DNA of 64,000 nucleotides from CAZIOH01 sp964540815 (lineage in GTDB: Bacteria; Myxococcota_A; Polyangia; Fen-1088), in assembly GCA_964540815.1 (NCBI GenBank), contig CAZIOH010000001.1:1-64000 (forward strand). Direction: 5' to 3'. A program made the translations under genes and the position numbers. Numbering within the stretch: the stretch's first letter is position 1; each line of letters opens with the position of its first letter. The notes under the pieces were generated by a model, which worked only from the letters and a program-made list of their open reading frames with translations, ran no database searches and was not told the origin of the DNA. Positions 42,534-50,624 of this stretch are shown one piece after another.

Positions 42534-43295
42534 CTATAGGCGGAGGCCGCCGTCGAGATCGATGCAGCGACCGGTGAAGAAGTCGTTCTCGAAGATGAAG
42601 GCTGCCGCGTCCGCGATCTCCTCGACCGACCCCAGCCGCTTGAGAGGGACCGGCGCGAGCATCTTCTCCAGCGCATCCGGGCGCATGTGGTCGAGCAGGG
42701 GGGTGCGGGTGAACCCGGGCGCGATCGCGCCCACGCGGACTCCGTAGCGGGCCAGCTCCTTGGCCCACACCACGGTCAGCGAGGCCACCCCGGCCTTGGC
42801 GGCGCTGTAGTTGGATTGGCCTGGGTTTCCAGCCCTCGATACGCTCGAGATGTTGACGATAACGCCCCCCCGGCGTTGCTTGACCATGTGTTCGGCGGCC
42901 TCGCGCCCACACAGGAAGGTCCCGGTCAGGTTGACGTCGATGACCGCTTGCCACTGCGCCAAGCTCATCTTCCCCACGACCTCCCCGTCCTTCGCCTTGA
43001 TGAGCAGGGCGTCCCGGATGATGCCGGCGTTGTTCACCAGCCCGTCGATGCCCCCGAACCGGCGCGCGATGCCGCTGAACGCGCCGGTGACCTCCTCCTC
43101 GCGAGACACGTCGGCCACGAAGGCAGCGGCCTCGGCCCCGCGCGCTTCGCAGCCGGTCCGCACGGCCTCGAGCCCGGGTCCGTCCGTGTCGATGAGCGCA
43201 AGGTTTGCGCCGTCCGCAGCGAATCGGTCCGCAAGGGCCCGTCCGATCCCGCGGCCGGCGCCGGTGATCACGATGGTCTTGTGGCGCGTATCCAT
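42534..43295 (-). CDS. SDR-family 3-oxoacyl reductase in the PHA cluster
   Basis: The 253-residue short-chain dehydrogenase has IVITGAGRGIGRALADRF, DVSREEEV, VNNAGIIRDALLIK, catalytic Ser/Tyr/Lys in NISSVSRAGNPGQSNYSAAKAG, and ends FTGRCIDLDGGLRL. It is closer to FabG/3-hydroxyacyl dehydrogenases than the phaB above, and the pair may act on different chain lengths. Located 28 bp after phaR on the same strand, it is probably cotranscribed with it. It could be a second acetoacetyl-CoA reductase or supply (R)-3-hydroxyacyl-CoA from fatty-acid intermediates. Confidence 0.85.
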   Translation of the reverse strand: MDTRHKTIVITGAGRGIGRALADRFAADGANLALIDTDGPGLEAVRTGCEARGAEAAAFVADVSREEEVTGAFSGIARRFGGIDGLVNNAGIIRDALLIKAKDGEVVGKMSLAQWQAVIDVNLTGTFLCGREAAEHMVKQRRGGVIVNISSVSRAGNPGQSNYSAAKAGVASLTVVWAKELARYGVRVGAIAPGFTRTPLLDHMRPDALEKMLAPVPLKRLGSVEEIADAAAFIFENDFFTGRCIDLDGGLRL

Positions 43296-43323
43296 GGTTC
43301 ACCTCACGAGGATGATTGAGAGA

Positions 43324-43869
43324 TCACGCTCCGCGCGGCTTGCGCGGTTTGCGGGAGCTCGGTGGTTCTGGCGTCCCGCCCGCCCGTGGCGGGGGTGCCT
43401 CGGGCGGATCGGTATCGGGGCGGCCGCCGCCCTTGCCCTTGGCGCCCATCGACGCCTGCATGCGGGTCCAGAGATCCAGGTTCTGGCGCGCGAGCTCGGC
43501 CAGCGGCGCCAGCGGGCCCTCGACCGCGCGCTCGAGCTGCTCCTGGATCAGCTGCTGCTGGCGCATCACGGCGGTGGCGCCCATCTCGAGGTAACGTACC
43601 AGCAGCTCTTGAACCGGGTTCCCATGGAAGCGGATGATCGCCTCGAGCACCTTGGTGGACAGGATGGGGCTCCCGTATTGTTCCTGCTCCGCGATGATCT
43701 GGAGCATCGTGACCCGCGTCAGGTCGGCACCGGTCGGATCGTCGACCACCTTCACGGTCTCCCCGGCCGCGATGAGACGACGGATGTCTTCCAGGGTGAC
43801 ATGGCGGCTGGTGGTGGCGTCGTAGAGTCGGCGGTTCGCGTACTTGCGGATGATGCGGGCTTCGGCCAT
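43324..43869 (-). CDS. phaR: PHA synthesis repressor PhaR
   Basis: The 181-residue regulator has the highly conserved N-terminal PHB/PHA accumulation DNA-binding domain: RIIRKYANRRLYDATTSRHVTLEDIRRLIAAGETVKVVDDPTGADLTRVTMLQIIAEQE. The family granule-sensing region follows (ILSTKVLEAIIRFHGNPVQELLVRYLEMG...QEQLERAVEGPLAPLAELARQNLDLW), then a Pro/Arg/Lys tail. PhaR represses phaP and itself and is released by binding nascent PHA granules. It heads the phaR-SDR unit and faces a TTGCAGTGCAA palindrome upstream. Confidence 0.95.
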   Translation of the reverse strand: MAEARIIRKYANRRLYDATTSRHVTLEDIRRLIAAGETVKVVDDPTGADLTRVTMLQIIAEQEQYGSPILSTKVLEAIIRFHGNPVQELLVRYLEMGATAVMRQQQLIQEQLERAVEGPLAPLAELARQNLDLWTRMQASMGAKGKGGGRPDTDPPEAPPPRAGGTPEPPSSRKPRKPRGA

Positions 43870-43910
43870 CGGGAGCACACGGGGGCTGAGAGACGTGGAG
43901 AGCCGTGGAG

Positions 43911-43956
43911 AGAGGCGGCAGAGAGGCGGCAGAGAGGCGGCAGACCCATCGTCTGC
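43911..43956. repeat. Three 11-bp tandem repeats plus hairpin upstream of phaR
   Basis: AGAGGCGGCAG is repeated three times without change (43911-43943), one helix turn per unit. It is followed by GCAGAC...GTCTGC, a 6-bp stem with a 5-base loop (43940-43956). All lie within 90 bp of the phaR ATG, in its probable leader. They may give repeated faces for a regulator or a structured leader, or be a simple expansion. Confidence 0.55.
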
Positions 43957-44005
43957 CATGCAGATCTCCTGTCACGGGGAGCTGGCGGGAGCCAGGAAAT
44001 TCTTC

Positions 44006-44016
44006 TTGCAGTGCAA
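44006..44016. promoter_or_regulatory. TTGCAGTGCAA palindrome, candidate PhaR operator
   Basis: This perfect 5-1-5 palindrome lies 137 bp upstream of phaR in the 200-bp gap before the giant glycine-rich gene. Its core TTGC(A/G)GTGCA recurs in the phaP promoter. Autoregulation of phaR through TGC-type sites is known in other bacteria, so an operator role is a reasonable inference. Confidence 0.45.
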
Positions 44017-44069
44017 AAGACCTCGGGGCGCAGGACGGTCCGGCGGTCGGGGCTCTCGAAGCGTTGCGT

Positions 44070-47000
44070 TCAGTTCCAGCGACCGGTGACGCCGACGAAC
44101 AGGGGAGGGGCGCCGTTCGACGGGGGCGCGTCGCGGGGGGCCGGCAGGGCCCCGACCATCGGCGCCCAGTCCTCGATGCGGAGGCTGGACTTGATGGCAT
44201 GCGCCCGGACGCGGCCTGCCTGGTTCTTGCGCTCGAGCTCGAGGAAGATCTCGGAAGGGGTGGCTGGCGAGGTGCTCGCGGCAGCGATCTGGCCGACCGC
44301 ACGCGCGGCGTGTCCTCGACGCCCGGCCGAGCCCGCGTCGCCGGGCAGCGCCTCGGAGGCCGTCGCTTCCTCCGTCGGGTCATCGACGACCGCCGGCGAC
44401 CGCCCGGACGGGGGCGAGCCCGGCGTGGCGGAGGTGCCGCTGCCGGGACCACCCGCACCGCCGCCCGGAGCAGCTGGAGGAGCCGGAGCCGGGGGCGGTG
44501 CGGTGTTGTCCGGGTGCGCCCTGCCGAACCTCGCGAGCAGGAAGCCGGCCGCCGTCATGCCGACCGCCGGACCGAGGGCGAGACCGGCGAGGACTGGACG
44601 TCCCTCGCCCGGGCTCGCGAAGGGCGCGCCCACGCCGGCACCCACCGCGGTGCCGAGGGCCGCGCCGAGGCTCAACCACCCGAAATCTCCGGCCGCGACC
44701 AGCCCGCTCGCGAGCGCCCCGTAACCCGCCAGCAACCCCACGTTGGTGCCGATCAGCCCTCCGCCGGTGATCGGGTGGGCATCGCGCGCCACGAGCGCAC
44801 CCGAGAAGGCGCCCATCCATCCACCCCACGCAGCGAGGCCCGCGAGCGCCGGGGACGAGGACTGGCTGTCCCCTGCCGCCGACGCGCTCGCCATGCCGAG
44901 CGAGGCACCGACGCTCGCCCCGAGGAGCCCGGCGCCGAGGTACGGGTCCCGCCCCGACGCGCGCGCCGACCACGCGAAGGTGGTCGCCTCGGCCACGCCG
45001 AGGACGCCGCCCAGCACTCCGTAGCCCGCGGCCCGCGATTGCAGCCGCAGCTGGCCCCGGGACGCCAGCAGCCCACCGGCGACCAGCCCGGCCGCCGATC
45101 CCCCGAGCGTGAGGCCGGCCGCCGATTCGTCGTGGATGTCGCGCGACAGGAGCGCGATCCCCCCCGCGGCCGAGGCGCCGAGGGCGCTGCCGACCCCGGC
45201 GGCGGTCGTGTTCTCGACGCTGGGGCGCCACGCGGTGCTCCCGAGCACCGACAGCCCGAGCCCGCCGAAGCCCCCCGCCAGGACGCCGCCCGTCCCGGTC
45301 CTCCCGCTGACCCGCGCTGCGGGCTCGAACAGGTACGGTCCGAGGACACCGGCCCACACGCCCTCCAGGGTCCCGAGCCAGAGCAACGGGGCGCCGTCAC
45401 CGCCGAGGTGGAGGCGATCGTGCAAGCCCGCGCCGAGCCCGAGCCCCGCGAGTGTCCCAGCCAGCATCCCCAGGCGCACCGGGCGATCGTCGACCGGGAG
45501 CCCGGGGGACCGAGAGGAATCCTCCAGCAGCAGACCGAGGCCGAGCCCCGTGCCGAGTCCGTCGACGCCGGCGGCGGTCACCGTCCCCACGTCTTCGGAG
45601 CTGGCGCCGGTCGCGTGCACCGCCGCCGCGCCGAGGATCGCGCCGGCCCCGACTCCGACCCACGCGCCCCCGGACTCGGGGCGATCCCACCCTGGCCAGA
45701 CCGCCAGGCTCACGCTCGGCACGAGGGCGCCCACCAAGCCCCCGGCGCCCGCCCCGACGATGGCCGCGCCGAGTTCGCTGCTGGAGAGGGTGAAGTCGAG
45801 GTAGCCCACGGAGGCCATGCCCCCCACGGTCCCGAGGAGCGAGCCCGCCAGAGCCAATCGGGGCTCGGCGCGCGTCGCCGAGTCGGTCGCGAGCAGGGCC
45901 AGCCCGTAGCCCACGGCGCTCCCGGCGGCGGCCGAGCCCGTGACCGCGAGGGCGCCCGGGCGCGCCCCGACCCGCTGGGCGAGGACCAGCCCGGAGCCGA
46001 GCCCGAGGGCCGTGCCGAGCAGCCATCCCCCCTGTCGCTGCAACGTGCTGGGTCCGCCGCCGTGGTCGCCCGGGGAGGCGCTGGAGGCGAGGAGCAAGCC
46101 GTCGGCGATTCCGAGCGTGGTCGCGGCGAGGATGAGCGACGACGAGCCCGGGGGGATCGAAGCCGCGAGATGGAGGGGGCGTCCGAAGAGGACGGCTCCG
46201 CCGAGGAGCGCGCTCGCGCCGGTGACGGCGCCGATGCGTCGGGCCTGGCTCGTGTCCGGTGGGCTTGCGCCGCTCGCGTCGGGCGTCCCTGGCGTGGTCA
46301 GCATGGCCCCGAGCCCCAGGCCTAGGCCCGCGCCGAGCGCGCCTGCCACCGAGGTCGCGGCGATCTCGCCGCCGGATGCGCCCGTGGCCTCGGCCAGGGC
46401 GGCGGCGCCGAGGGTCCCGGCCCCCATCCCGAGCAAGGCCCCCGCCTCGGCCCGGCGATCCCCCGGCCATTCGGCGCGTCCGAGCGAAGGCCCGAGCGTG
46501 CCCACGAGCGCCCCGTAGCCAAGGCCCACCCCGCTCGCGGCGAGGGCCGGATCGGTGAGTCGCCTCGAATGGGTGAAGAGGGCCCCGGCCGACAATCCGA
46601 GCGCGGCGCCGGCCGCGATGCCCACGCCGTCGGCGGGGCCGCGCGCGTCGACCAGCCAGGCGGCGGTGCCCCAGCCGAGCGACAGCGCCGACGCCGTGAA
46701 CCCGAAGGTGGTCAGCTGATCGCGCGCGTCGGGGTGGATGCGGTCGGAGAGCCACAATCCCCCCAGCCCTCCCATCAGCCCGATGGCCAGGACGCCCCCC
46801 TGCATGGCCGCGGTGTCGGCATCGGTCACGGGCTGTCCGTGGTGGCTGGCGGTCGAGGCGAGCGCGTAGATGCCGGCGCCGTAGGCCGTGCCCCAGGTCC
46901 CGAGGACGGCCGCATCCGGGCCGACCCGCAACCGCTCGTGGAACGCGAAGCCGAGCCCGCCGAGCGCGACACCCCCGAGTCCGGCGCCGACCTTCCACGA

Positions 47001-48686
47001 TCCGGGATCGCCGGGGTGAAGGCTCTGTCCGTCGGCGCTGCGCGCGAAGCCGGTCGCCATCATGTGCACACCGAGGCCGAACGCGTTGCCCACCAGGAGC
47101 GCGACCGCCCCCGTGCGCACCCGGGCTGGCTCGACGTCGGTGAAGGCGCCCGCGGCGACCCCGGCGAAGTAACCGAGGCTCGCGCCCAGCATGAGGCCGC
47201 CTTGGCCGGCGGGAGAATCGAGCCACGGGGCCCGGTCGAGACCGCTGCCGAGCAGGGAGCCGAGCCAGGCGCCGCTGGCACCGAGGCCCGCCATGAGGAC
47301 GAGATCGCTCGTCGTCGGAGCCAGCGCGTGACCGACGATGGCCGAGGCAATCATGGCCGGCACCACCCCGGCGGCGAAGGCGGGTCCGATGTGGGGCGAC
47401 TCTCCTTGCACGCGCATCACGCCGATGCCGCCCAGCGCCGTCCCGAGGACGAGGCTGTCCGCGAGGGCGACCTCGCCCAGTGTGAAGGTCCACCGCCGCG
47501 CGCTCCAGACGCCCGCCGCCATGCCCACCATCTCGCCGGCGATGAGCGAGCCGTACTCGAGCTTGGGGTTGCTGCTGCCGCTCCCGGCGTAGAGCGTGAG
47601 GCCCGCGAGCGTCCCCCACGCCGTCGTGTTCGTGAACCAGACCGCCTCGTCGACGGTGGGGCGGACGCCGAAGCGCGACAGGGCCCAGGCGGTTCCGAAC
47701 CCGATCACGCCGCCGGCCGAGCCGAGCAGGAGCATCGGGGTCGTGCCCTGCAGGCCGAGCCGGGAGAGGTTCGAGAAGAGCGTCGCTCCCGCCACCGTCG
47801 ATGCGCCCACCGTCAGGACCCGGCCATCGGCACCCGGGGCGCCTGTCGTGCCAGGGGATTGCTCGGCGCCGCCAGCAGGGTTCGCACCAGTGGACGCGGA
47901 CGCGGACGCGGACGTGGACGTGGATGTGGATGTGGATGCCCGCGGGGATGCCGATGTCGGCGACGGCGAGACCGGCCCGGGGGTGGCAGCAGAAGACGCG
48001 GTCGCCGAAGAGGCCGCCAGGGAAGCGTCGAGCACGCGCTTCGCGACCGTCGCCAACTTGGGGCCCCCGAAGCTCCCGGCCCACTCGAGATAGGCGATGC
48101 TCGGCGCGTGCCGGGTGTCCGCCAGGGCCTGCAGGGCGGCGGCCCGGCTGGCGTCGGCCTGCGTGGGATCGTTCATGACGTCGACCAGCGGAAGGATCTC
48201 GCCGGCCCGTGCGAGAGCCTGAATGGCCACGGTCTCGACGGTCAGCCAGGAGGCATGCCGGCCACTGTCCCTCAAGAACTGCCCCAGAGCCAGGTGCGCC
48301 ACCGCGGTGGGAAACTGCGCGAGCCCGGCAGCCAGCTCCAGGGCGACGGTCTCCTCGGTCGCCTGGGCGAGGCCAGCGGCGAGCGCCCCTTCGGTGCCCG
48401 GGACCCGGCAGCTCGACACGAGGGCGGCGCTCGCGCGACGACGCTCCGGCGGCGCGGGCGGAAAGAGATCACGGAGGGCTGCGCCAAGGGAGCTGGCATC
48501 GCAGCTCGTCGCAACCTGGGTCACCGGGGACGATTGCCCGGAAGCGGGCGCCTCGAAGCCGACGACCGTCATTGCGATCGTCAGCGCGACGAGCCACGCG
48601 GCGTGAAGCCCTGCGCGCTCTGCCCCTCCCGTCGTGTCCGTGACATGGATGTGCGGCATGGCGACGTCTCGCGCAGCAAGCGACAT
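44070..48686 (-). CDS. Giant glycine-zipper repeat protein, secreted
   Basis: The 1538-residue protein has a signal-like segment (LVALTIAMTVVGFEAPASGQ). A HEAT-like helical domain follows (about 60-215: LAQATEETVALELAAGLAQF, DPTQADASRAAALQALADTRHAPSIAYLEW), then a Ser/Thr/Ala linker with a degenerate (SA/ST)n run. About 1,150 residues of Gly/Ala/Leu-rich segments come next, where units like GYGALVGTLGPSL, GALLGMGAGTLGAAA, ATGASGGE, GAGLGLGLGAML and GWLLGTALGLGSGLVLA recur with about 130-150-residue spacing. The GxxxG density suggests many membrane or zipper helices. The end is soluble, Pro/Ser-rich. No known family was recognised. Start ATG 48686 or 48659; neither has a strong ribosome site. 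Confidence 0.7.
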   Translation of the reverse strand: MSLAARDVAMPHIHVTDTTGGAERAGLHAAWLVALTIAMTVVGFEAPASGQSSPVTQVATSCDASSLGAALRDLFPPAPPERRRASAALVSSCRVPGTEGALAAGLAQATEETVALELAAGLAQFPTAVAHLALGQFLRDSGRHASWLTVETVAIQALARAGEILPLVDVMNDPTQADASRAAALQALADTRHAPSIAYLEWAGSFGGPKLATVAKRVLDASLAASSATASSAATPGPVSPSPTSASPRASTSTSTSTSASASASTGANPAGGAEQSPGTTGAPGADGRVLTVGASTVAGATLFSNLSRLGLQGTTPMLLLGSAGGVIGFGTAWALSRFGVRPTVDEAVWFTNTTAWGTLAGLTLYAGSGSSNPKLEYGSLIAGEMVGMAAGVWSARRWTFTLGEVALADSLVLGTALGGIGVMRVQGESPHIGPAFAAGVVPAMIASAIVGHALAPTTSDLVLMAGLGASGAWLGSLLGSGLDRAPWLDSPAGQGGLMLGASLGYFAGVAAGAFTDVEPARVRTGAVALLVGNAFGLGVHMMATGFARSADGQSLHPGDPGSWKVGAGLGGVALGGLGFAFHERLRVGPDAAVLGTWGTAYGAGIYALASTASHHGQPVTDADTAAMQGGVLAIGLMGGLGGLWLSDRIHPDARDQLTTFGFTASALSLGWGTAAWLVDARGPADGVGIAAGAALGLSAGALFTHSRRLTDPALAASGVGLGYGALVGTLGPSLGRAEWPGDRRAEAGALLGMGAGTLGAAALAEATGASGGEIAATSVAGALGAGLGLGLGAMLTTPGTPDASGASPPDTSQARRIGAVTGASALLGGAVLFGRPLHLAASIPPGSSSLILAATTLGIADGLLLASSASPGDHGGGPSTLQRQGGWLLGTALGLGSGLVLAQRVGARPGALAVTGSAAAGSAVGYGLALLATDSATRAEPRLALAGSLLGTVGGMASVGYLDFTLSSSELGAAIVGAGAGGLVGALVPSVSLAVWPGWDRPESGGAWVGVGAGAILGAAAVHATGASSEDVGTVTAAGVDGLGTGLGLGLLLEDSSRSPGLPVDDRPVRLGMLAGTLAGLGLGAGLHDRLHLGGDGAPLLWLGTLEGVWAGVLGPYLFEPAARVSGRTGTGGVLAGGFGGLGLSVLGSTAWRPSVENTTAAGVGSALGASAAGGIALLSRDIHDESAAGLTLGGSAAGLVAGGLLASRGQLRLQSRAAGYGVLGGVLGVAEATTFAWSARASGRDPYLGAGLLGASVGASLGMASASAAGDSQSSSPALAGLAAWGGWMGAFSGALVARDAHPITGGGLIGTNVGLLAGYGALASGLVAAGDFGWLSLGAALGTAVGAGVGAPFASPGEGRPVLAGLALGPAVGMTAAGFLLARFGRAHPDNTAPPPAPAPPAAPGGGAGGPGSGTSATPGSPPSGRSPAVVDDPTEEATASEALPGDAGSAGRRGHAARAVGQIAAASTSPATPSEIFLELERKNQAGRVRAHAIKSSLRIEDWAPMVGALPAPRDAPPSNGAPPLFVGVTGRWN

Positions 48687-48893
48687 GCCCGCACCGTCCG
48701 CGAGCGAATGTCGGTGCGGTGGCCGCCGTTCGCTCGCCGTTCGCCACCGTCCTCGAACGAGGGCGTTGGAATTTCACCACGCCCGCGGCGGACGGCTGTC
48801 GGTCCCATGCAGCACGTGGTCCGATTCGACCAGGGCGGAGGGCTTGCTTGCACCTGGTGCGGGTGGTGTAACGTCGCGCCAGAGCGAGGGCGA

Positions 48894-49937
48894 ATGTCGA
48901 CCAACGAGACCAGCGATTCCGCAGCGACCTTGGCCCCGGTGCGCTGGGGCGTGCTCGGGGCGAGCCGCTTCGCCCTCGGCGTCAGCCTGCCGGGGATGAA
49001 GCGCGGACCCTTGACGTCACTGTGGGCCCTAGCCTCGCGCGACCTCGCAAAGGCCGAGGCTGCCGCCGCGGCCCTCGGCATCCCGAGGGCGTACGGCAGC
49101 TACGAGGCGTTGCTGGCCGATCCGGAGATCGAGGCCATCTACAACCCGTTGCCGAACCACCTGCACGTGGAGTGGACCGCGCGGGCCGCCCGGGCGGGCA
49201 AGCACGTCCTGTGCGAGAAGCCCATCTCCCTCGCGGCCGAGGAGGCCGAGACGCTGGTGCGGGTTCAAAGGGAGACGGGCAAGATCATCGCCGAGGCCTT
49301 CATGATCCGCTCTCACCCACAGTGGCGTCAGGCGCGGGCCTGGGTCGAGAGCGGGCGCATCGGCGATCTGGTCGGCGTCCAGACCGCGTTCTCCTACTTC
49401 AACCGCGATGCCACCAACATCCGGAATCAAAAGCCGCTCGGAGGCGGAGCCCTCTACGACATCGGTTGCTATGCGGTGAACACCTCCCGTTACCTCTTTG
49501 GTCGCGAGCCCAGGCGAGCCATCGCGTTCATCGAGCGTGACCCCGGGTTCGGCACCGATCGCTTGACCTCGGGGTTGCTCGACTTCGGGCCGGGCCACCT
49601 GACCTTCTCGTGCAGCACGCAGGCGGTCCGCCACCAGCGGGTGAACGCCTTCGGCACCACGGGGCGCATCGAGATCGAGATCCCCTTCAACGCGCCCGCG
49701 ACCCAGCCTTGCAAGATCTTCCTCGACGATGGCTCGACGGCGAGCGGCAGCTCCGCGCAGGTCACGCTCCTCCCGGTGGTCGACCAGTACAGCCTGCAGA
49801 GCGAAGCCTTCTCTCGCGCCGTCCGCACCGGTGGGCCGGTCGACAACTCCATCGAGGACGCCGTCGCCAACATGCGGGTCATCGACGCCCTCTTCCGCTC
49901 CGCCGAGAGCGGGCGATGGGAAGCCATCGGGTCCTGA
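48894..49937 (+). CDS. Gfo/Idh/MocA-family oxidoreductase
   Basis: The 347-residue NAD(P)-dependent dehydrogenase starts VRWGVLGASRFALGVSLPGM (dinucleotide fold) and has AIYNPLPNHLHVEWTARAARAGKHVLCEKPISL with the signature EKP, then the substrate domain with IAEAFMIRSHPQWRQARAWVESGRIGDLVGVQTAFSYFN and GGGALYDIGCYAVNTSRYLFG. Members oxidise sugars, inositols or related alcohols. GAGGG precedes the ATG. It diverges from the giant glycine-rich gene across 207 bp and is convergent with the peroxiredoxin; no pathway context is present. Confidence 0.9.
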   Translation: MSTNETSDSAATLAPVRWGVLGASRFALGVSLPGMKRGPLTSLWALASRDLAKAEAAAAALGIPRAYGSYEALLADPEIEAIYNPLPNHLHVEWTARAARAGKHVLCEKPISLAAEEAETLVRVQRETGKIIAEAFMIRSHPQWRQARAWVESGRIGDLVGVQTAFSYFNRDATNIRNQKPLGGGALYDIGCYAVNTSRYLFGREPRRAIAFIERDPGFGTDRLTSGLLDFGPGHLTFSCSTQAVRHQRVNAFGTTGRIEIEIPFNAPATQPCKIFLDDGSTASGSSAQVTLLPVVDQYSLQSEAFSRAVRTGGPVDNSIEDAVANMRVIDALFRSAESGRWEAIGS

Positions 49938-49982
49938 GCGGGACAGCCGGACGGCCGACGGGGCGTGCGGCGGGGCGGTCGT

Positions 49983-50534
49983 TCAGGTGGGAGGGTGCTG
50001 GGGCGTGCTCTTCACGGCCTCCAGCACCTCGCTGGCGTTGACCAGCGGGTCGACCTTGGGCCAGACCCGCGCGATCTTGCCGTCCGGCCCCACGAGGAAG
50101 GTCACCCGCGCGGTCATGGAAAGACCAGGCATCGCGGCCCCGACGCCGTAGGCCCGCTGGGTCGCGCCGGTGGTGTCGGCGACCATGGGGAAGGGTAGGT
50201 GGTGATGTTCGCGGAAGCCGCGGTGGCTCGCCTCGTCGTCGTGAGACACCGCGAAGATGGTGATGCCGGCCTTCACGAACCTGTCGAAGGAATCGCGGAA
50301 TGCGCAGGCCTCCTTGGTGCAACCCAACGTCTCGTCCTTCGGGTAGAAGTAGACGACCGCGAAGTGCCCACGCTGCGCCGACAGCTTGACGGGAGCGCCC
50401 TTCGGATCCTTCCCTTCCAGATCCGGGGCCACCGCCCCGACGGGCAGCAGCACGCCATCCCCCGCGAGGCTCTGCCCCACGGTCGAGGTCAGGGCGCCGG
50501 CCGCCCCGATCGCCACGATGATGAGCTTCTTCAT
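49983..50534 (-). CDS. Exported BCP-type peroxiredoxin
   Basis: The 183-residue protein carries a signal peptide (LIIVAIGAAGALTSTVGQSLAG), unlike cytoplasmic Bcp, so it should work in the periplasm. The peroxiredoxin fold follows: VGAVAPDLEGKDPKGAPVKLS, VYFYPKDETLGCTKEACAFRDSF with peroxidatic Cys72 and resolving Cys77 (the Bcp C-x4-C pattern), FAVSHDDEASHRGFREHHHLPFPMVAD and TFLVGPDGKIARVWPKV. It reduces hydroperoxides with thiol donors. It is convergent with the oxidoreductase gene. Confidence 0.9.
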   Translation of the reverse strand: MKKLIIVAIGAAGALTSTVGQSLAGDGVLLPVGAVAPDLEGKDPKGAPVKLSAQRGHFAVVYFYPKDETLGCTKEACAFRDSFDRFVKAGITIFAVSHDDEASHRGFREHHHLPFPMVADTTGATQRAYGVGAAMPGLSMTARVTFLVGPDGKIARVWPKVDPLVNASEVLEAVKSTPQHPPT

Positions 50535-50624
50535 CCTCGGTTCATAGCACCCCTGGGCAAGGACGCTTGGTCGAGGTCGAGGTTGGGATCCGGGTCGGAT
50601 CAGGGGGGAGGACCAGCGGGCGCT

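Noticed and set aside
43905..46325. 806-codon plus-strand open frame opposite the glycine-rich gene
   Set aside because: Its composition (Arg/Ala/Gly/Pro) is that of an antisense shadow and it has no ribosome site or motif. The minus frame has a signal peptide and regular repeats.
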